DNA of 64,000 nucleotides from NCBI GenBank assembly GCA_963556255.1, contig OY744613.1, forward strand, positions 46,347,546 through 46,411,545. The letters run 5' to 3'. How positions within the stretch are numbered: the first letter of the stretch is position 1; each line of letters starts with the position of its first letter. The translations under genes and the position numbers were made by a program. This document shows, in pieces, positions 46,690-59,411 of the stretch. This DNA is from Allolobophora icterica (taxonomy: Eukaryota > Annelida > Clitellata > Crassiclitellata > Lumbricidae). The notes below the pieces were generated by a model. It was not told the DNA's origin, searched no databases, and worked only from the letters and a program-made list of their open reading frames with translations.

Positions 46690-47138
46690 GTATACATGGA
46701 AACAACATTTCCATGTAGAATTAATTTAAATAACCATGTAAGAACCCACAATGGAGAGGGGTCATATCAATGTGAATTATGTCACAAGGCTTTTGCACTG
46801 AAGGGTCATCTACACAGGCATTTGAAACCCACAGTACAGAGAATGCGTACAAAGATAGATTATGTGACAACAGTTTCTTGCAGACTGATGGTTTGAATAA
46901 CAAAGTGAAAACTTTCATGGAAGCAAAGCTAAATATAGAAGTATTTTCAAATGAGACATCAACTGTTGCTGGTATTGAGTCTTTCCTTGTGAAACCATAT
47001 GGGTGTGTATTATGCAACGGAATATTTGAATTAGAAAAGGAGTTTATGGAGCACTGTTTCCACATGTGTTACTTTCCAGTTGAGGATGACTTTGCTGAAC
47101 TGTTTGAAAATAACCAACTGACAACAATTACTTCATAA
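46690..47138 (+). pseudogene. Truncated duplicate of a zinc-finger gene 3' end
   Basis: Aligns with the 3' part of the pseudogene at 14502-17439 (its 15980-16034 plus 17085-17439), and similarity continues past the stop to about 47240. It contains half a finger (RINLNNHVRTH), one complete finger (CELCHKAFALKGHLHRH), then a 1-bp deletion in the run that reads TTTAAAAACCC in the other copy. The frame is taken up again for the C-terminal finger PYGCVLCNGIFELEKEFMEH and VEDDFAELFE. There is no start or upstream fingers. It lacks both hAT insertions of the other copy and so records the empty sites. Confidence 0.85.
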
Positions 47139-47240
47139 GTTGAAAATTGAATATAGGCCTATGTTGCTTATAAACTGTTATCTGCATTATGTTGTATTGG
47201 AAATTTGTTTAAGACACTGTTGACAAATGCTAGGCCTAAG

Positions 47241-48424
47241 CTACACACAGGGACCGGTTGGGACCGGAACGCACCGGAACGGCGTTCCGGTTCTTTTTTT
47301 GACGACCGGAACGAAAATTTATAGTATCTAGAGCGTCTTTTCGTTACTTCCTATACTTTTCTGGCGGATTATTAATGAGCTCAACATGGCCCATGTAGAT
47401 CTCAGCCTCTCTGCAGCCTGAATATACCCTGTAGGCTATATGACGGATGCATGATTCACGATACACAGTGCCACAGATACGTATGGTGTTTGTCTAAGTC
47501 ACCCCCACCCTAATGGGTTGAGTTATTTGACCCTGGGTGACCCTCAGTAGGAAAGATCGCCCATGGCAGTTTTATATGATATATTATGTTCATTCGGATG
47601 CACACTAAAATACAACCATATTCTCCCTTTCCCAACCATTGCATACACGTTAACGGTATGTCAGTCAGCTCCAGCGCAAAGAAATGTCTGAAAATAATAA
47701 TATCTGCCTTGTTTGTCTGTCTTTCCTCTCTTTCGCTCTCTCACTCGCTCTTACTCGCTGTCTCTGTTAATCTATCTGTCTGTCTGTCTCTCTCGTTTTC
47801 TCTCGTTCTGTCTCTGTCGCAGTTTGTCTCTTCCAATGTCTCTCCACAACCCTTGTGGCCTGCACACACTGTCAACATACGACTGCAGTCTTCGTTCTTC
47901 ATGTTTTTCGGCCTGCTGTGATAGTAGTCCTTCATGTTGAGAATACACTCGCTATTTTCATTCGTTTATTTAAAAAAAACGACTTCTAATTACATTTTTA
48001 AGTCTAACTGCTTAAATTTAATAAGTAGATGATGAAGCGTTATAGAGAAACCGATATGTTGAATTTCTTCACCAAAAAAGCACTCCAGTAACGATTGTGA
48101 CGGTGGAAATGGGACTGAAGAGGTTTGCAATAGGCCTACAAATAATAAAATATTCCATTGGCATAGTTAACGTAAACGATTTAATAGCTGTGCGTGGGCC
48201 TGTTTCACTTAAAACAGCATCAGTTGCTCAGTCAGAGAATTCAGGGGACGGGCACATTAAAAGACGTTGGCCATCAGAATGATTTTGTTATAGCTGTTGG
48301 TGCAAAGCTAGGTTAACTAATGCAGACAAATTTCCATTTCTGACTTAATTCTATACTCCACCAGAAACATATGCGTGGCCTAGCACTACGAACTTCTGAA
48401 TTCAGAATGGTATGGTATCTGGGA
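47241..48424. other. Intergenic, pyrimidine-rich patch
   Basis: Includes CAGGGACCGG...GGAACGG (47247-47325), which resembles one hAT-type end without a partner, and a CT-rich tract (47700-47830, CTCTCTCTC/TGTCTGTC). No gene recognised. Confidence 0.4.
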
Positions 48425-48450
48425 ATTTATAAAGCGCCTCTCACAGTGCG
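48425..48450 (-). mobile_element. Isolated LINE 3' terminus
   Basis: Plus-strand TTTATAAAGCGCCTCTCACAG is the reverse complement of the 3' end seen at 48750. It is followed by a GAGAGGGAGA purine run and then (TA)n. Only the tail of the element survives. Confidence 0.6.
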
Positions 48451-48505
48451 AGGGAGAGAGAGGGAGAGGGAGAGGGAGGAGAGAGGGGGAGAAAAAGGAG
48501 AGAGT

Positions 48506-48737
<232 letters not shown>

Positions 48738-48749
48738 TATATAATTATT

Positions 48750-49450
48750 TATAAAGCGCCTCTCACAGCATAGACTATTCAGAGGCGCTCCCAGCGTGTC
48801 AGCCCCGAGGGAAAAGAAAGGTCTTTAGGCAGCGAAGAGAAGAAGGCGAGATCCCAAGCAAAATCTTGCTACGAAGAGAGGGGGCAGGTCATTCCAAAGG
48901 GAAGGGCCAAGGATGGCAAACGCACGATGCTGAGCCATCGAAGTCCTTGCGCGCGGGACAAGCAGATCAAGGCGGTCAGCAGACCGAAGAGGGCGGGAAG
49001 ACAGAGCAGATAGAGGTTTGCGCATTAGGTCACAGAGGTATTTAGGAGCTTTTCCCAGTTGAGTCCTAGAGACCAGGAGAAGAACCTTGTATTGGATGCG
49101 GGAAGCAACAGGAAGCCAGTGAAGTAAATCAGTCATAAAGGTAGTTATGTGAGAGAAGCGAGGAATACGGGCAATGAGCCTGGCAGCCGCATTCAGAACA
49201 GACTGCAGAGATGAAAGGCGCGCTTTAGGGAGCCCAGCAAACAATGAATTGCAATAGTCAATGCGGCAGCAAATGAAGGCATGGACCATAGTAGTAAACA
49301 CTGAAGGAGAAACTGATCTTCTTACAGCCCTCAAACGCCTCAGATGATAGAAACAGGAACGTGTCAGGTGGGAGAGGTGTTCAGAAAACGAGAGGGTACT
49401 ATCAAGGGTGACACCCAAATCCCGAACACTGGATGAAAATGAAAAAGCAG
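48750..49450 (-). mobile_element. 5'-truncated LINE 3' end with RT C-terminal domain
   Basis: On the minus strand, 49450-48831 encodes a C-terminal reverse transcriptase region: VRDLGVTLDSTLSFSEHL, FICCRIDYCNSLFAGLP, LQSVLNAAARLI, LHWLPVASRIQYKVLLLV, PLRSAD, GPSLWNDLPP. This block order is typical of CR1/L2-type (and related) LINEs after the catalytic palm, which is absent. The 3' UTR ends in GAGCGCCTCTGAATAGTC and GAGAGGCGCTTTATAAAT. The fragment is bounded on both sides by (TA)n tracts. The frame is open but lacks the catalytic part, so it is dead. Confidence 0.85.
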
Positions 49451-49608
<158 letters not shown>

Positions 49609-49609
49609 T

Positions 49610-50180
49610 TTGATTTTTTTAAGTAGTAAGATTAGGCCATACATTAACAATCTACTTCACTTTGTGAAACATTACTTATGCCTTTACATAGTTAAACCTT
49701 AAGTGTTACGCAGCCACTGTGAATCTATTAAAATAAGAAAGTATTATCGAAAAAGTTGATTCCGTGATTGTTTAACATTCTATGTTTCTGGAGATCGCCC
49801 TATAAATTCACCTATGGCCTATTTAGGCCTATACATTGAAACAAATGCAAACATTCAGCATGTCTGCATTTGTATGCGTTAAGGCACTTCATTCGCGGTC
49901 CTTTTTGCTTTGGCCGAACCCAAAGCGGCTTGGCTTATAGGTTTGCGGCGAAGACCAGCACCCTGTTAATTTGGTTAAATAATAGGTGGCATTAAAACGC
50001 AAAACGCCAACATTTTCATGAAATAAGATGGTTGCGAGAAACGACCAGAATGTAGGGTGGTGTCACCCTCTAATTTCATAAAGAATAAGATGGGTGGCGG
50101 AGACAGGCCTAACAAATAGGTGGCGGCCATTTGAAAAACAGGGCCTATAGATGGCTATGGGACCCACGGACCCGTATGGC
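49610..50180. other. Intergenic, no gene seen
   Basis: Contains several AGGCCTA words (49593, 49820-49832, 50108). No coding frame recognised. Confidence 0.35.
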
Positions 50181-50189
50181 AGATCAATT

Positions 50190-50448
50190 TTCGGGATACG
50201 GAAATTTCGCCCCCGGAAGAATCGTCCCCGAGGAAGTTTCGCCTCCGGGATCTATGATGAAAATGTGACTAAGACTAGAAGCTGGATTAGCGATGAAAAT
50301 GTAAGTAGAAGACTAGAAACTGGATCTATGATGAAAATGTAACTAAGACTAGAAGCTGGATCGACGGGGGCGAAACTTCCGGGGGGCGAAATGTCGGGGG
50401 CGAATCTTCCGGGGGCGAATCTTCCGGGGGCGAGAAGTCCTAGAATCC
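50190..50448. mobile_element. Small foldback element with GGGGGCGAAACTTCC arms
   Basis: The left arm has TTTCGCCCCCGGAAGAATCG and AGTTTCGCCTCCGG. The right arm has GGGGGCGAAACTTCCGG, GGGGGCGAATCTTCCGG (twice) and related copies, that is, the inverse. Two to three core units (GACTAGAAGCTGGAT.AGCGATGAAAATG) sit between. No target duplication resolved. Confidence 0.7.
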
Positions 50449-50765
50449 AATTTTCATGCAGTGGCGCCACACTCCCCATTCAATCCTACTGTTCCTTAGA
50501 GACCATGTGAAATCAAGGTACAATGAGCGTAAATGGATTGCTTAACCTTCACGCTGGAAAGGTTGTTAACGACGGGGATATATAATTTAAATATTTATGG
50601 GATTATTAGCAATTATTTAAAATAAGACTGCTGATAATTTTTTCTATGCGCTTAGAATAGAGTTGCTCTAGCCCTTTAAATGCATTCGCCAGATGACAGA
50701 ACAGACATTGTAAAATTCCAGCTTACTTTTCATTTCGTAAAAAAGTTTAGATCGATCGCCATTTT

Positions 50766-53700
50766 GGTAGAACTCGGTATTTACTGGGGCGCTGCTAGTG
50801 TAACCAAATTTTACCTGGTGATACCTGGCATCGAAACTAGTCGAACGCAACTATTCCCGACTGCGAATAACGATCCGACGATTTTCTACGAATTTTTAAA
50901 GTTTCCGTGAAACACACTACAAATCTGTCTATCTCGCCATATTTACACATACCGTATATCCCGAAAGTTATGACACGAATATCTCGGCAACGATAAATTT
51001 TATAGCGCATTACTTTGTTATAGCGCATTACTTTGTACAGTGACTATTAATAAAAATATTTTACTTTATATAATATTTACTATTACCACTTAAGAAAGGT
51101 CAACTCTATTGATTATGTGACCAATGTGAATTATTATTATTAGCAATGTTACTTTTCCTGTAAAATAATTATCATGGTGATGTTACTGTCAATAAATGTT
51201 CCTGCAATTGTTATTGCTATTGTTTATTGTTCTAAATTGATGTTATTGTTAAGGAATGGATTGTCCTAATGTAATATATCTGTGTAGGCTGGTTCCACGA
51301 CAAAAGGTTCACGACAAATGGTTCACCGACAAAATGGTTCACGGACAAAAGGTTCACGACAAATGGTTCACGACAAAAGGTTCACGACAAATGGTTCACG
51401 GACAAAAGGTTCACCGACAAAAGGTTCACAGGCGAAAGGATAACGATATTCCAGCTTCTAGGTTGAGCGATATTTTCATTGGTTTCATATCATTTTCATC
51501 GCTCTTCCAGCTTCTTGTTTCAGCTCATTTTCGTCGCTCATCCAGCTTTTAGTTTAATCTACGACATAAGTTCATCGCTCATCCAGCTTCTAGTTTTAAG
51601 CGTTAATACGACATATTTTCATCGCCCTTCCAGCTTCTAGTTCTAAGCGTTAATACGACACCTTTTCATCGCCCTTCCAGCTTCGACTTTTAATGCTAAT
51701 AGGACATATTTTCATCGCCCTTCCAGCTACTAGTTTAATTTACATTTTAATCGTTCATCCCGATTCCAGTTTAATTTACATTTTAATCGTTGATCCCGCT
51801 TCCAGTTTAATTTACATTTTTATCGTTCATCCCGCTTCCAGTCTAATTTACATTTCTATCGTTCATCCCGCTGCTAGTTTAATAAACATTTTAATCATTC
51901 ATCCCGCTCCTCGTTTAATTAACATTTTAATCGTCATCCCGATCCTAGTTTAATTAACATTTTAGTAGTTCATCCCGCTCCTATTTTAATTTACATTTTA
52001 ATCGCTGATCCCGCTTCCTGTTTAATTAACTTTTTAATCGTTCATCCCGCTACTAGTTTAATTAACATTTTAATCGTCATCCCGTTTCTAGTTTAATTTA
52101 CATTTTAATCGTCATCCCGCTCCTACTATAATTAACTTTTTAATCGTTCGTCCCACTCTCAGTTAAATTAAACTAAGAGCGGGATTAACGATTAAAATGT
52201 TAGTTAAACTAGGAGCGGGATGAACCATTAAACAGTTAGTCTAACTAGTAGCGGGATGAACCCTTAAAAAGTTAATTAAACTGGAAGCGGGATCAACGAC
52301 TAAAAAGTTAATTCAACAGGAAGCGGGATCAACGATTAAAATATGATTAAAATAGGAGCGGGATGAACTGTTAAAATGTTAATTAAACTAGAAGCGGGAT
52401 GAACCGTTAAAAAGTTAATTAAACTGGAAGCGGGATGAACCGTTAAAAAGTTAATTAAACTAGCAGCGGGATGAATGATTAAAATGTTATTTAAACTAGC
52501 AGCGGGATGAACGACTAAAAAGTTAATTAAACTAGGGTCGGGATGACGATGAAAATGTTAATTAAACCAGGAGCGGCATGAACGATTAAAAAGTTAATTA
52601 AACTGGAAGCGGGCGAACGATTATAATGTTAATTAAACTGGTAGCGGGATGACGATTAAAATCTAAATTAAATTGGAAGCGGGACGAACGATTAAAATAT
52701 AAATTAAACTAGTAGCGGAATGAACGATAGAAATGTAAATTAGACTGGAAGCGGGATGAACGATAAAAATGTAAATTAAACTGGAAGCGGGATCAATGAT
52801 TAAAATGTAAATTAAACTGGAAGCGGGATGAACGACTAAAATGTAAATTAAACTACAAGCTGGAAGGGCGATGAAAATATGTCGTATTAACGCTTAGAAC
52901 AAGAAGCTAGAAGGGCGATGAAAATATGTCGTATTAACGCATAAAAACTAGAAGCTGGATGAGCGATGAAAATGTGTCATATTAACGCTTAGAACTAGAA
53001 GTTGGAAGGGCGATGTAAATGTTTCGAATTAACGCTTCGAACTAGAAGCTGGAAGGGCGATGAAAAATGTCGTATTAACGCTTAGAACTAGAAGCTGGAA
53101 GGGCGATGAAAAATGTCGTATTAACGCTTAGAACTAGAAGCTGGAAGGGCGATGAAAATATGTCGTATTAACGCTTAAAACTAGAAGCTGGATGAGCGAT
53201 GAACTTATGTCGTAGATTAAACTAAAAGCTGGATGAGCGACGAAAATGAGCTGAAACAAGAAGCTGGAAGAGCGATGAAAATGATATGAAACCAATGAAA
53301 ATATCGCTCAACCTAGAAGCTGGAATATCGTTATCCTTTCGCCTGTGAACCTTTTGTCGGTGAACCTTTTGTCCGTGAACCATTTGTCGTGAACCTTTTG
53401 TCGTGAACCATTTGTCGTGAACCTTTTGTCGGTGAACCTTTTGTCCGTAAACCTTTTGTCGTGACACCTGGTTCATCGTAGTTATTATCATACAGCACGA
53501 CATACAGATTTTTTAAAATATAAGTAATATAGTGACCATTTGCATATTTATTTTTCCTACAGTATTATGTGCAGCTTTATTAATGGTCATTTACAATGTA
53601 ATGCGCTATAACAAAGTAATGCGCTATAAAATTTATCGTGATAACCACCACGTCTACAGTATTATGTGCAGCTTTATTAATGGTCATTGTACAATGTAAT

Positions 53701-53961
53701 GCGCTATAACAAAGTAATGCGCTATAAAATTTATCGTTGCCGAGATATTCGTGTCATAACTTTCGGGATATACGGTATGTGTAAATATGGCGAGATAGAC
53801 CGATTTGTAGTGTGTTTCACGGAAACTTTAGAAATTCGTAGAAAATCGTCGGATCGTTATTCGCAGTCGGGAATAGTTGCGTTCGACTAGTTTCGATGCC
53901 AGGTATCACCAGGTAAAATTTGGTTACACTAGCAGCGCCCCAGTAAATACCGAGTTCTACC
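50766..53961. mobile_element. Giant foldback element (3.2-kb near-palindrome)
   Basis: Perfect 8-bp duplication GCCATTTT (50758-50765 and 53962-53969) and mirrored ends GGTAGAACTCGGTATTTACT. Reading inwards, each arm has about 280 bp of near-identical unique inverted sequence (to about 51045; from about 53675), a unique spacer, a tandem GGTTCACGACAAA array (51297-51430; 53340-53470), and a long array of core units of about 34-48 bp. The arms meet at a 6-bp loop near 52165-52170, flanked by CTCTCAGTT and AACTAAGAG. The left arm is about 1.4 kb and the right about 1.8 kb. The open frames inside both arms are repeat artefacts, and no transposase is present. It must be mobilised in trans, if at all. 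Confidence 0.9.
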
Positions 53962-54111
53962 GCCATTTTGTCCTGATGACAGTTTAAACCAGATTATGGA
54001 GAAGAATCGACTCTAATGCCGAGCAGGGTGAGATTATATAACTATGTGCATATAATTTAGTGGATTATAACATTTAATAAACGACAGTTAGGACAATTAG
54101 AGTCCTGATAT

Positions 54112-54715
54112 GGTAAACGTACGTTTTAGCGTATTTAATTATTGGACGAAATGTCCACGTTCGCTTTAGCGTATTTAATTATTGGAAGCTGTATGAGCGA
54201 TGAAAATAGAAATCAAACTGGAAGCTGGCTAAGCGATGTAAATGGAGATCAAACGAGAAGCTGGATGTGCGAAGAAGGTAATCCTCCACGTTAGGTGCGT
54301 TAATTATATGTACACTCTTATAGTGGATAGTTATCAGCAATTGTGATAACTGATGAAAATATAACTCAAACTAGAAGCTGGATAAAAATATTATTGAAAC
54401 TAGAAGCTGGATAAATGATGAAAATATTACATAATAAAACGGAAACTAGAAGACTTTGGAATTGCGATGAAACTATATCGTTTAACGCCGATATCATTGC
54501 CGTGGATGAGCGATGAAAACATTAAAGTAAAACTTGAAATAGAAGCTGGATATGCGATGAAAATGAGCTAAAACTGGAAGCTGGACGATTGAAAGATTAA
54601 AACGTATAATATTAAACTAAACTAAAAGCTGGAAGATGGATGAAATAATTATTTACGCTATTAATTTTTTTCGAAATCCTCCCAATAATTAAATACGCTA
54701 AAGCGTACGTTTACC
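54112..54715 (+). mobile_element. GGTA-type element, subfamily GGTAAACGTACG, copy B (604 bp)
   Basis: Perfect 8-bp duplication CCTGATAT (54104-54111 and 54716-54723). The ends and inner segments are the same as copy A at 45777-46430, with a slightly different number of core units. It contains the intact site TCGTTTAACGCCGATATC (about 54479). Confidence 0.92.
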
Positions 54716-54723
54716 CCTGATAT

Positions 54724-55015
54724 TATGGTTTAAGGTGAACATTTTATTCCCCTGGAGTGGGAAACATTGGACAAACATTAGACCACTAGATATTGTGTTA
54801 GACGCAGTTCCTTTTCATGCACCGTTCTTTATAAGTCGTTGATCAACATGCGTAAATAAGTCAACATAATATTATTTACTGGTTGATTCTGTAGGCCTAC
54901 TTGTTCAATAGATATCGTCTGGGTCGATAGACAGATGATTGTGATTTATTTCCCGACATGTGAACACTCGTAACGCTCAATTTATTTCTTACAGAGGATT
55001 GTTAACGGGAAAGAC
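54724..55015. other. Short intergenic flank
   Basis: Nothing recognised between copy B and the TA microsatellite. Confidence 0.35.

Positions 55016-55017
<2 letters not shown>

Positions 55018-55106
<89 letters not shown>
55018..55106. repeat. (TA)n microsatellite
   Basis: About 90 bp of TA repeats, about 110 bp before another LINE fragment. Confidence 0.95.
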
Positions 55107-55110
<4 letters not shown>

Positions 55111-55214
55111 TAAGATTCTGATTTTTTATTTTGTGATGTGAGGGTTTTATGTTAGCGAAATGCTTAAGTTGAATCACAAGAATTTAATTTTTTTTACATA
55201 TGTAATATACATCT

Positions 55215-55770
55215 ATAGGTGTCACACTGGACAGTACTCCCACCTTTTCTGATCATGTTAAAAACCTCACACGCTCTTCCTACTTTCAACTTCGGTGTAT
55301 CAGGACTATTCACAAATCTGTTTCCCTATCCATACAATTCATGCATTTGTCTGTTCTAGAATTGGTCTTCCTAGGTCCGCCTGTCTCCTCTCCAGTCAGT
55401 TCTCAATGATGCTGATGGAGATTGCTCGTCTTCCTGAATTTTCCCACATCTCCTCGTTTATGGTCTATCAACTTCACTGGCTCCCTCTCTTGGCCCGCAT
55501 TAAATTTAAAGTTCTTGTTCTTGTCTTTTGTTCTAAACTGGGTTCTACTCCCAAGCATCTCATGGACCTCATCTCCCCCCCCCCCCTATTTCTGCAGCTT
55601 CTCACCGACTGATTAAAAATGGTGGTTAAGCAGGTATTTAACTCTGGTTCTGCCCTTAATCTGACAACCATCATTCTGTACATATCCGTGCTACCTCTAA
55701 GCAGGTATTTAACTCTGGTTCTGCCCTTAATCTGACAACCATCATTCTGTACATATCCGTGTCTTAGAAA
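55215..55770 (+). pseudogene. Decayed LINE RT C-terminal fragment
   Basis: Plus-strand frames give GVTLDSTPTFSDHVKNLTRS, IHTIHAFVCSRI, PEFSHISSFMVYQLHWLPLLARIKFKVLVLVFCSKLGSTPKHLMDL. This aligns block by block with the LINE at 48831-49450. Frameshifts separate the blocks. Near the 3' end a 71-bp segment (GCAGGTATTTAACTCTGG...) is directly repeated at 55630 and 55701. Confidence 0.75.
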
Positions 55771-57640
55771 CGCTGATGTTAGAAAGCCCACCCTACCACA
55801 TTTGAATTTACCAAGTTGAACTTATAATTTTTATTGGTAGGAACTCGTGTTTTAATGAAGCAGATAAAGAGTGGACATAGCTGATTACAATGTTGTGATC
55901 TTTATCTTGATCCTAATAATGCACCGTCTTCCTGACCAAATTCATTTCCTTATGCTCTGATTATCTTGTCTTTGTGCCATGATACACACAGTCATATAAA
56001 GTGATATCCTGAGTAGCCATTTCTTGATACTTCTGTTCCTGTTGCCAGTTCCTTAATACATTGACAACAAAAGCAATATGCAATGCATGGCTTTGTACAT
56101 ATACTACAGTGCTATAGAGTTCCCCATTCGTACATGTTGAATAGCTTCCATAATTTATTAATTGCAGACTTTGATGTCTGTGGTCTAATTGCAATGGTGT
56201 AAATTTTTGGCTTAATGTTGTAAGGTTAGAGTAGTTTATAAGTTCAAACAATTGTCTATCTATGGAGACCTTCATGGCATGGCACTAATTCAAACGGGCA
56301 GCAGGCAACTTGGTAAATTCATTCAAAAATAAACAGGGGCGAGGTCACTCGGCTATTGTTTTACCATAGGAAAACGTATATATTTAAATTTCACTTTATG
56401 GCTTGACAGCAGCCTCTCTCACTTGGAGGATGCTGTTATCCGGCATCTGCCATGTGACTTGGTGTGTAGGCCTGTACTGTATCAGTGCATGTGCAGGTGT
56501 TTTCATGCAATATGCAAATGCATGTTGCTTCATCTGATTTCGGACTGATTACAATTTGTCAATACCTATGCAGATGCGCAGTGTAATTAAGGATGTTCAT
56601 ATTTGTAAGGCAAATGTCTGAAGGTGTCTTCTCTCTCAGTCCCTTTGTATGTAGTTGAGCTTCACTGTGATAGGTTGGCTTTAGAGAGCTTGGCCCTCTT
56701 GACTGGTCACAGGACCAACGGCTGTTCAACTCTCATAGTGACTCATGCTTCTGACTATAGCGCGCCGCGCCGCCGCCGCCGATATTTCGTGGGCGCCGCC
56801 GCCGCCGAGTTTTGTTCGTAGGCGCGACGCCGCCGCCGACCCAAAATGACCGGCGCGCCGCCGCCGACATTAAGACGTCGGCGCAGGGCTCTATTACTAA
56901 CTAGTCACTCAACTACAATTTGAGAATATCCATTCTACTGTAAAAAAACAGCAATGAAATTATGTTTTATATTTTAGAGCATGTTAAATATTGAGGTTTT
57001 ACTATTGTTTTTAGCAAGAATATGAAGACGATGAGCAACATTCTGTTAGAGCTTCGAAATGCCGTTGCATGACAAGGTCTATTTCTCATTAATCTTGATT
57101 CAGAACATTACAGTGGATTTATTTGACCACAACTTTCCCTATAGCAAACTATTTAATCTCCGGTTAAAACCAAACCAAACAATGGCATCAAGGTTTGCAA
57201 TTGTACAAGGGAAGGATATCTTCTGTATTTCGTCACGGGTTTCCTCTGTGTGACTAATTCTTACTTTATTTGAGAAATAACTACTACTGACAGATGAAAC
57301 ACGAACCTTTCTTAAAGCACCTGAAACGCAAACTCTACTGAAATCGCTGATATTGCGTAAAACTGGATACTGCTTGTCTTGGAAAGGCTAGGACAACAGG
57401 AGTTGAAGAAACTTTTTACAGAGGCAATTACTTCGAAGTGCATACCACAACTCATGCTTATCAAAAGCCGTACAACTCCCAACTTTGTTTACAGTGGTGA
57501 TTGTTGAAGCAGTTGCGAATGACGTTTAAGAAAATCCACCGAGATGTCAATTATTTGAGAAACTATACTCAAAGTGATCATCAGACAAAGACATTGTCCA
57601 TATTGAAGAAAACAGTGCAATTATCAATTAAGTGAGTAAC
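55771..57640. other. Intergenic, including a CCG-rich patch
   Basis: No gene recognised. A patch at 56757-56890 is described separately. 57240-57640 leads into the zinc-finger gene and may contain its 5' region. Confidence 0.35.
56757..56890. repeat. GC-rich (CCG)n patch, possible MITE
   Basis: GCGCGCCGCGCCGCCGCC-type sequence broken by GATATTTCGTGGGCG and similar spacers, within AT-rich DNA. It ends GCGCAGGGCTCTA, which resembles a hAT-type terminus, but the left end matches it only partly. Confidence 0.5.
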
Positions 57641-57659
57641 CTAATAGGGAATACGAGAA

Positions 57660-59149
57660 CCCATACGGGGGAAAAGCAGTACAGGTACCATATATGTTAG
57701 AAGTCACATGAGAACTCATACTGGACAGACACCATACAAATGTGAGCTTTGTGTGTTCAAAATAATTTACTGAAATAGGTGGCATGATGGCGCATATGAG
57801 AACCCATACTGGCGAAAAATAAGATAGATGCCAATTATGTCAGAAATCATTTTCTGATGGTGGTTATCTGAAAAGGCACATGAGGACTCATACTGGCGAA
57901 AAACCATACAGATGCCAGCTAGGTCAGAAGTCATTTTCTAAAGGTAGCGATCTGAAAAAACACACGAGAACCCATACGGGTGAAAACTATATGAGTGCCA
58001 GCTATGTCAGAAATCATTTAATGATGGTAGTAATCTGAAAACGCACATGAGAACTCATACTGGCGAAAAACCATATAGGTGCCAGCAATGTCAGAAGTCA
58101 TTTAGTGGAGGTAGTACTCTGCAAAAGCACATGATTACCCATACTGGCGAAAAACCATATAGGTGCCAGCTATGTCAGAAATCATTTAATCAGGGTATTA
58201 ATCTCAAAACCCACATGAGAACCCATACTGGCGAAAAACCATATAGGTGCCAGCTATGTCAGAAATCATTTAATCAGGGTATTCATCTCAAAACCCACAT
58301 GAGAACCCATACTGGCGAAAAACCATACAGATGCCAACACTGTCAGAAGTCATTTTGTGAAGCTGGTACTCTGAAAAAGCACATGATGATCCATACTGGC
58401 GAAAAACCATATAGGTGCCAGCTATGTCAGAAATCATTTAATCAGGGTATTAATCTCAAAACCCACATGAGAACCCATACTGGCGAAAACCCATACAGGT
58501 GCCAGCTATGTCAGAAGTCATTTCTACAGGTAGTTCTCTGAAAACGCACATGAGAACCCATACTGGTGAAACCTCACACTGGTGCGAGTTATGTCAGAAA
58601 TCATTTGCTAATTTTAGTCAACTGAAAACGCACATAAGAATCCATACCGGAGAAAAGCCATACATATGTGAGGTTTGTAATAAAGGATTCACACAAATTG
58701 GAAATCTAAAGAAGCACATAAGAACTCATGCAAGTGAGAAGGGAGAAACGCACAGTGAACGTGATATGAAGAGCAGTTCTTCGACAAAGTCTTTAAAATT
58801 CAATGCAGGATCACAACCACAGAATCTTAAAAGAGAAATTGAAGTAATTGCTGATCATTTCATCTCACATAGTAGTGCAGGCGTTATTGACAAACCAAAT
58901 GAACGTCTCTCAAAGAACAAGTATCCAGATTCTAATGGAATTGCAGGTCCCTTACAGAAAATTACAGATGGGGAATGTCTGTACATTAAAAATGTCAAGT
59001 CTCATGTGGATGGAATAGCATCTTTGTCAAAATCTTTTGGATGTGGTATATGTGACGAATTGCTTGAAATAGAGAAAGAGTTTATGGAGCATTGTTCTAG
59101 CCATCGATTTTCTCCAACTGACGATTTAGTTCTTTACCTTGCTGAATGA
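57660..59149 (+). pseudogene. C2H2 zinc-finger gene with frameshifts and EFMEHC finger
   Basis: Relic fingers from about 57660, then better ones at 57830-58030 (one with CQLGQKSF, second Cys lost). A deletion near 57985 shifts the frame. A clean run follows at 58047-58525 with near-identical fingers ([21 protein letters not shown] three times, 84-bp period). A 1-bp deletion near 58525-58531 shifts it again, and the frame continues to 59149 with three fingers, a Ser/Lys-rich linker and the C-terminal finger FGCGICDELLEIEKEFMEHC (about 59040), ending DDLVLYLAE. With each shift removed the order is standard. It is either a recent pseudogene or affected by sequencing errors in repeats. Presumed former nuclear DNA-binding factor. 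Confidence 0.82.
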
Positions 59150-59221
59150 TGACGATTTCACATACTTACAGGTTGTAACAATAATTGTAATTTTAGAAAA
59201 GGAAATGCTATAGAAGTGCTG

Positions 59222-59403
59222 GGATACACTCTGTGGAATGGCTTACCCTCTGACCTGCGCTCTCTCCCTCGGGTCATGTCTAGTACCTTTTATAAGAACT
59301 GTAAGACTTTTCTTTTTGACCGGGCTTGGGTCGGGAGTGCCTCTGAGTAGTCGCCTTGAAGGGGCGCTATATAAATTCCGTTGATTGATTGATTGATTGA
59401 TTG
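59222..59403 (+). mobile_element. LINE 3' end with (TTGA)n tail
   Basis: The plus strand encodes TLWNGLPSDLRSLPRVMSS followed by FYKNCKTFLFD, the usual extreme C-terminus of CR1/L2-like LINE proteins. Then come GGGAGTGCCTCTGAGTAGTC, AGGGGCGCTATATAAATTCC and five to six TTGA repeats. Heavily 5'-truncated. Confidence 0.85.
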
Positions 59404-59411
59404 ATACATGG

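Noticed and set aside
47247..47325. hAT element starting CAGGGACCGG
   Set aside because: Only one end is visible. I could not find an inverted partner or an 8-bp duplication within reach.
51256..53503. Open frames with RQKVHDKWFTTKGSRQMVH in both arms of the foldback
   Set aside because: They are translations of the GGTTCACGACAAA array, mirrored in both arms. There is no sign of coding constraint.
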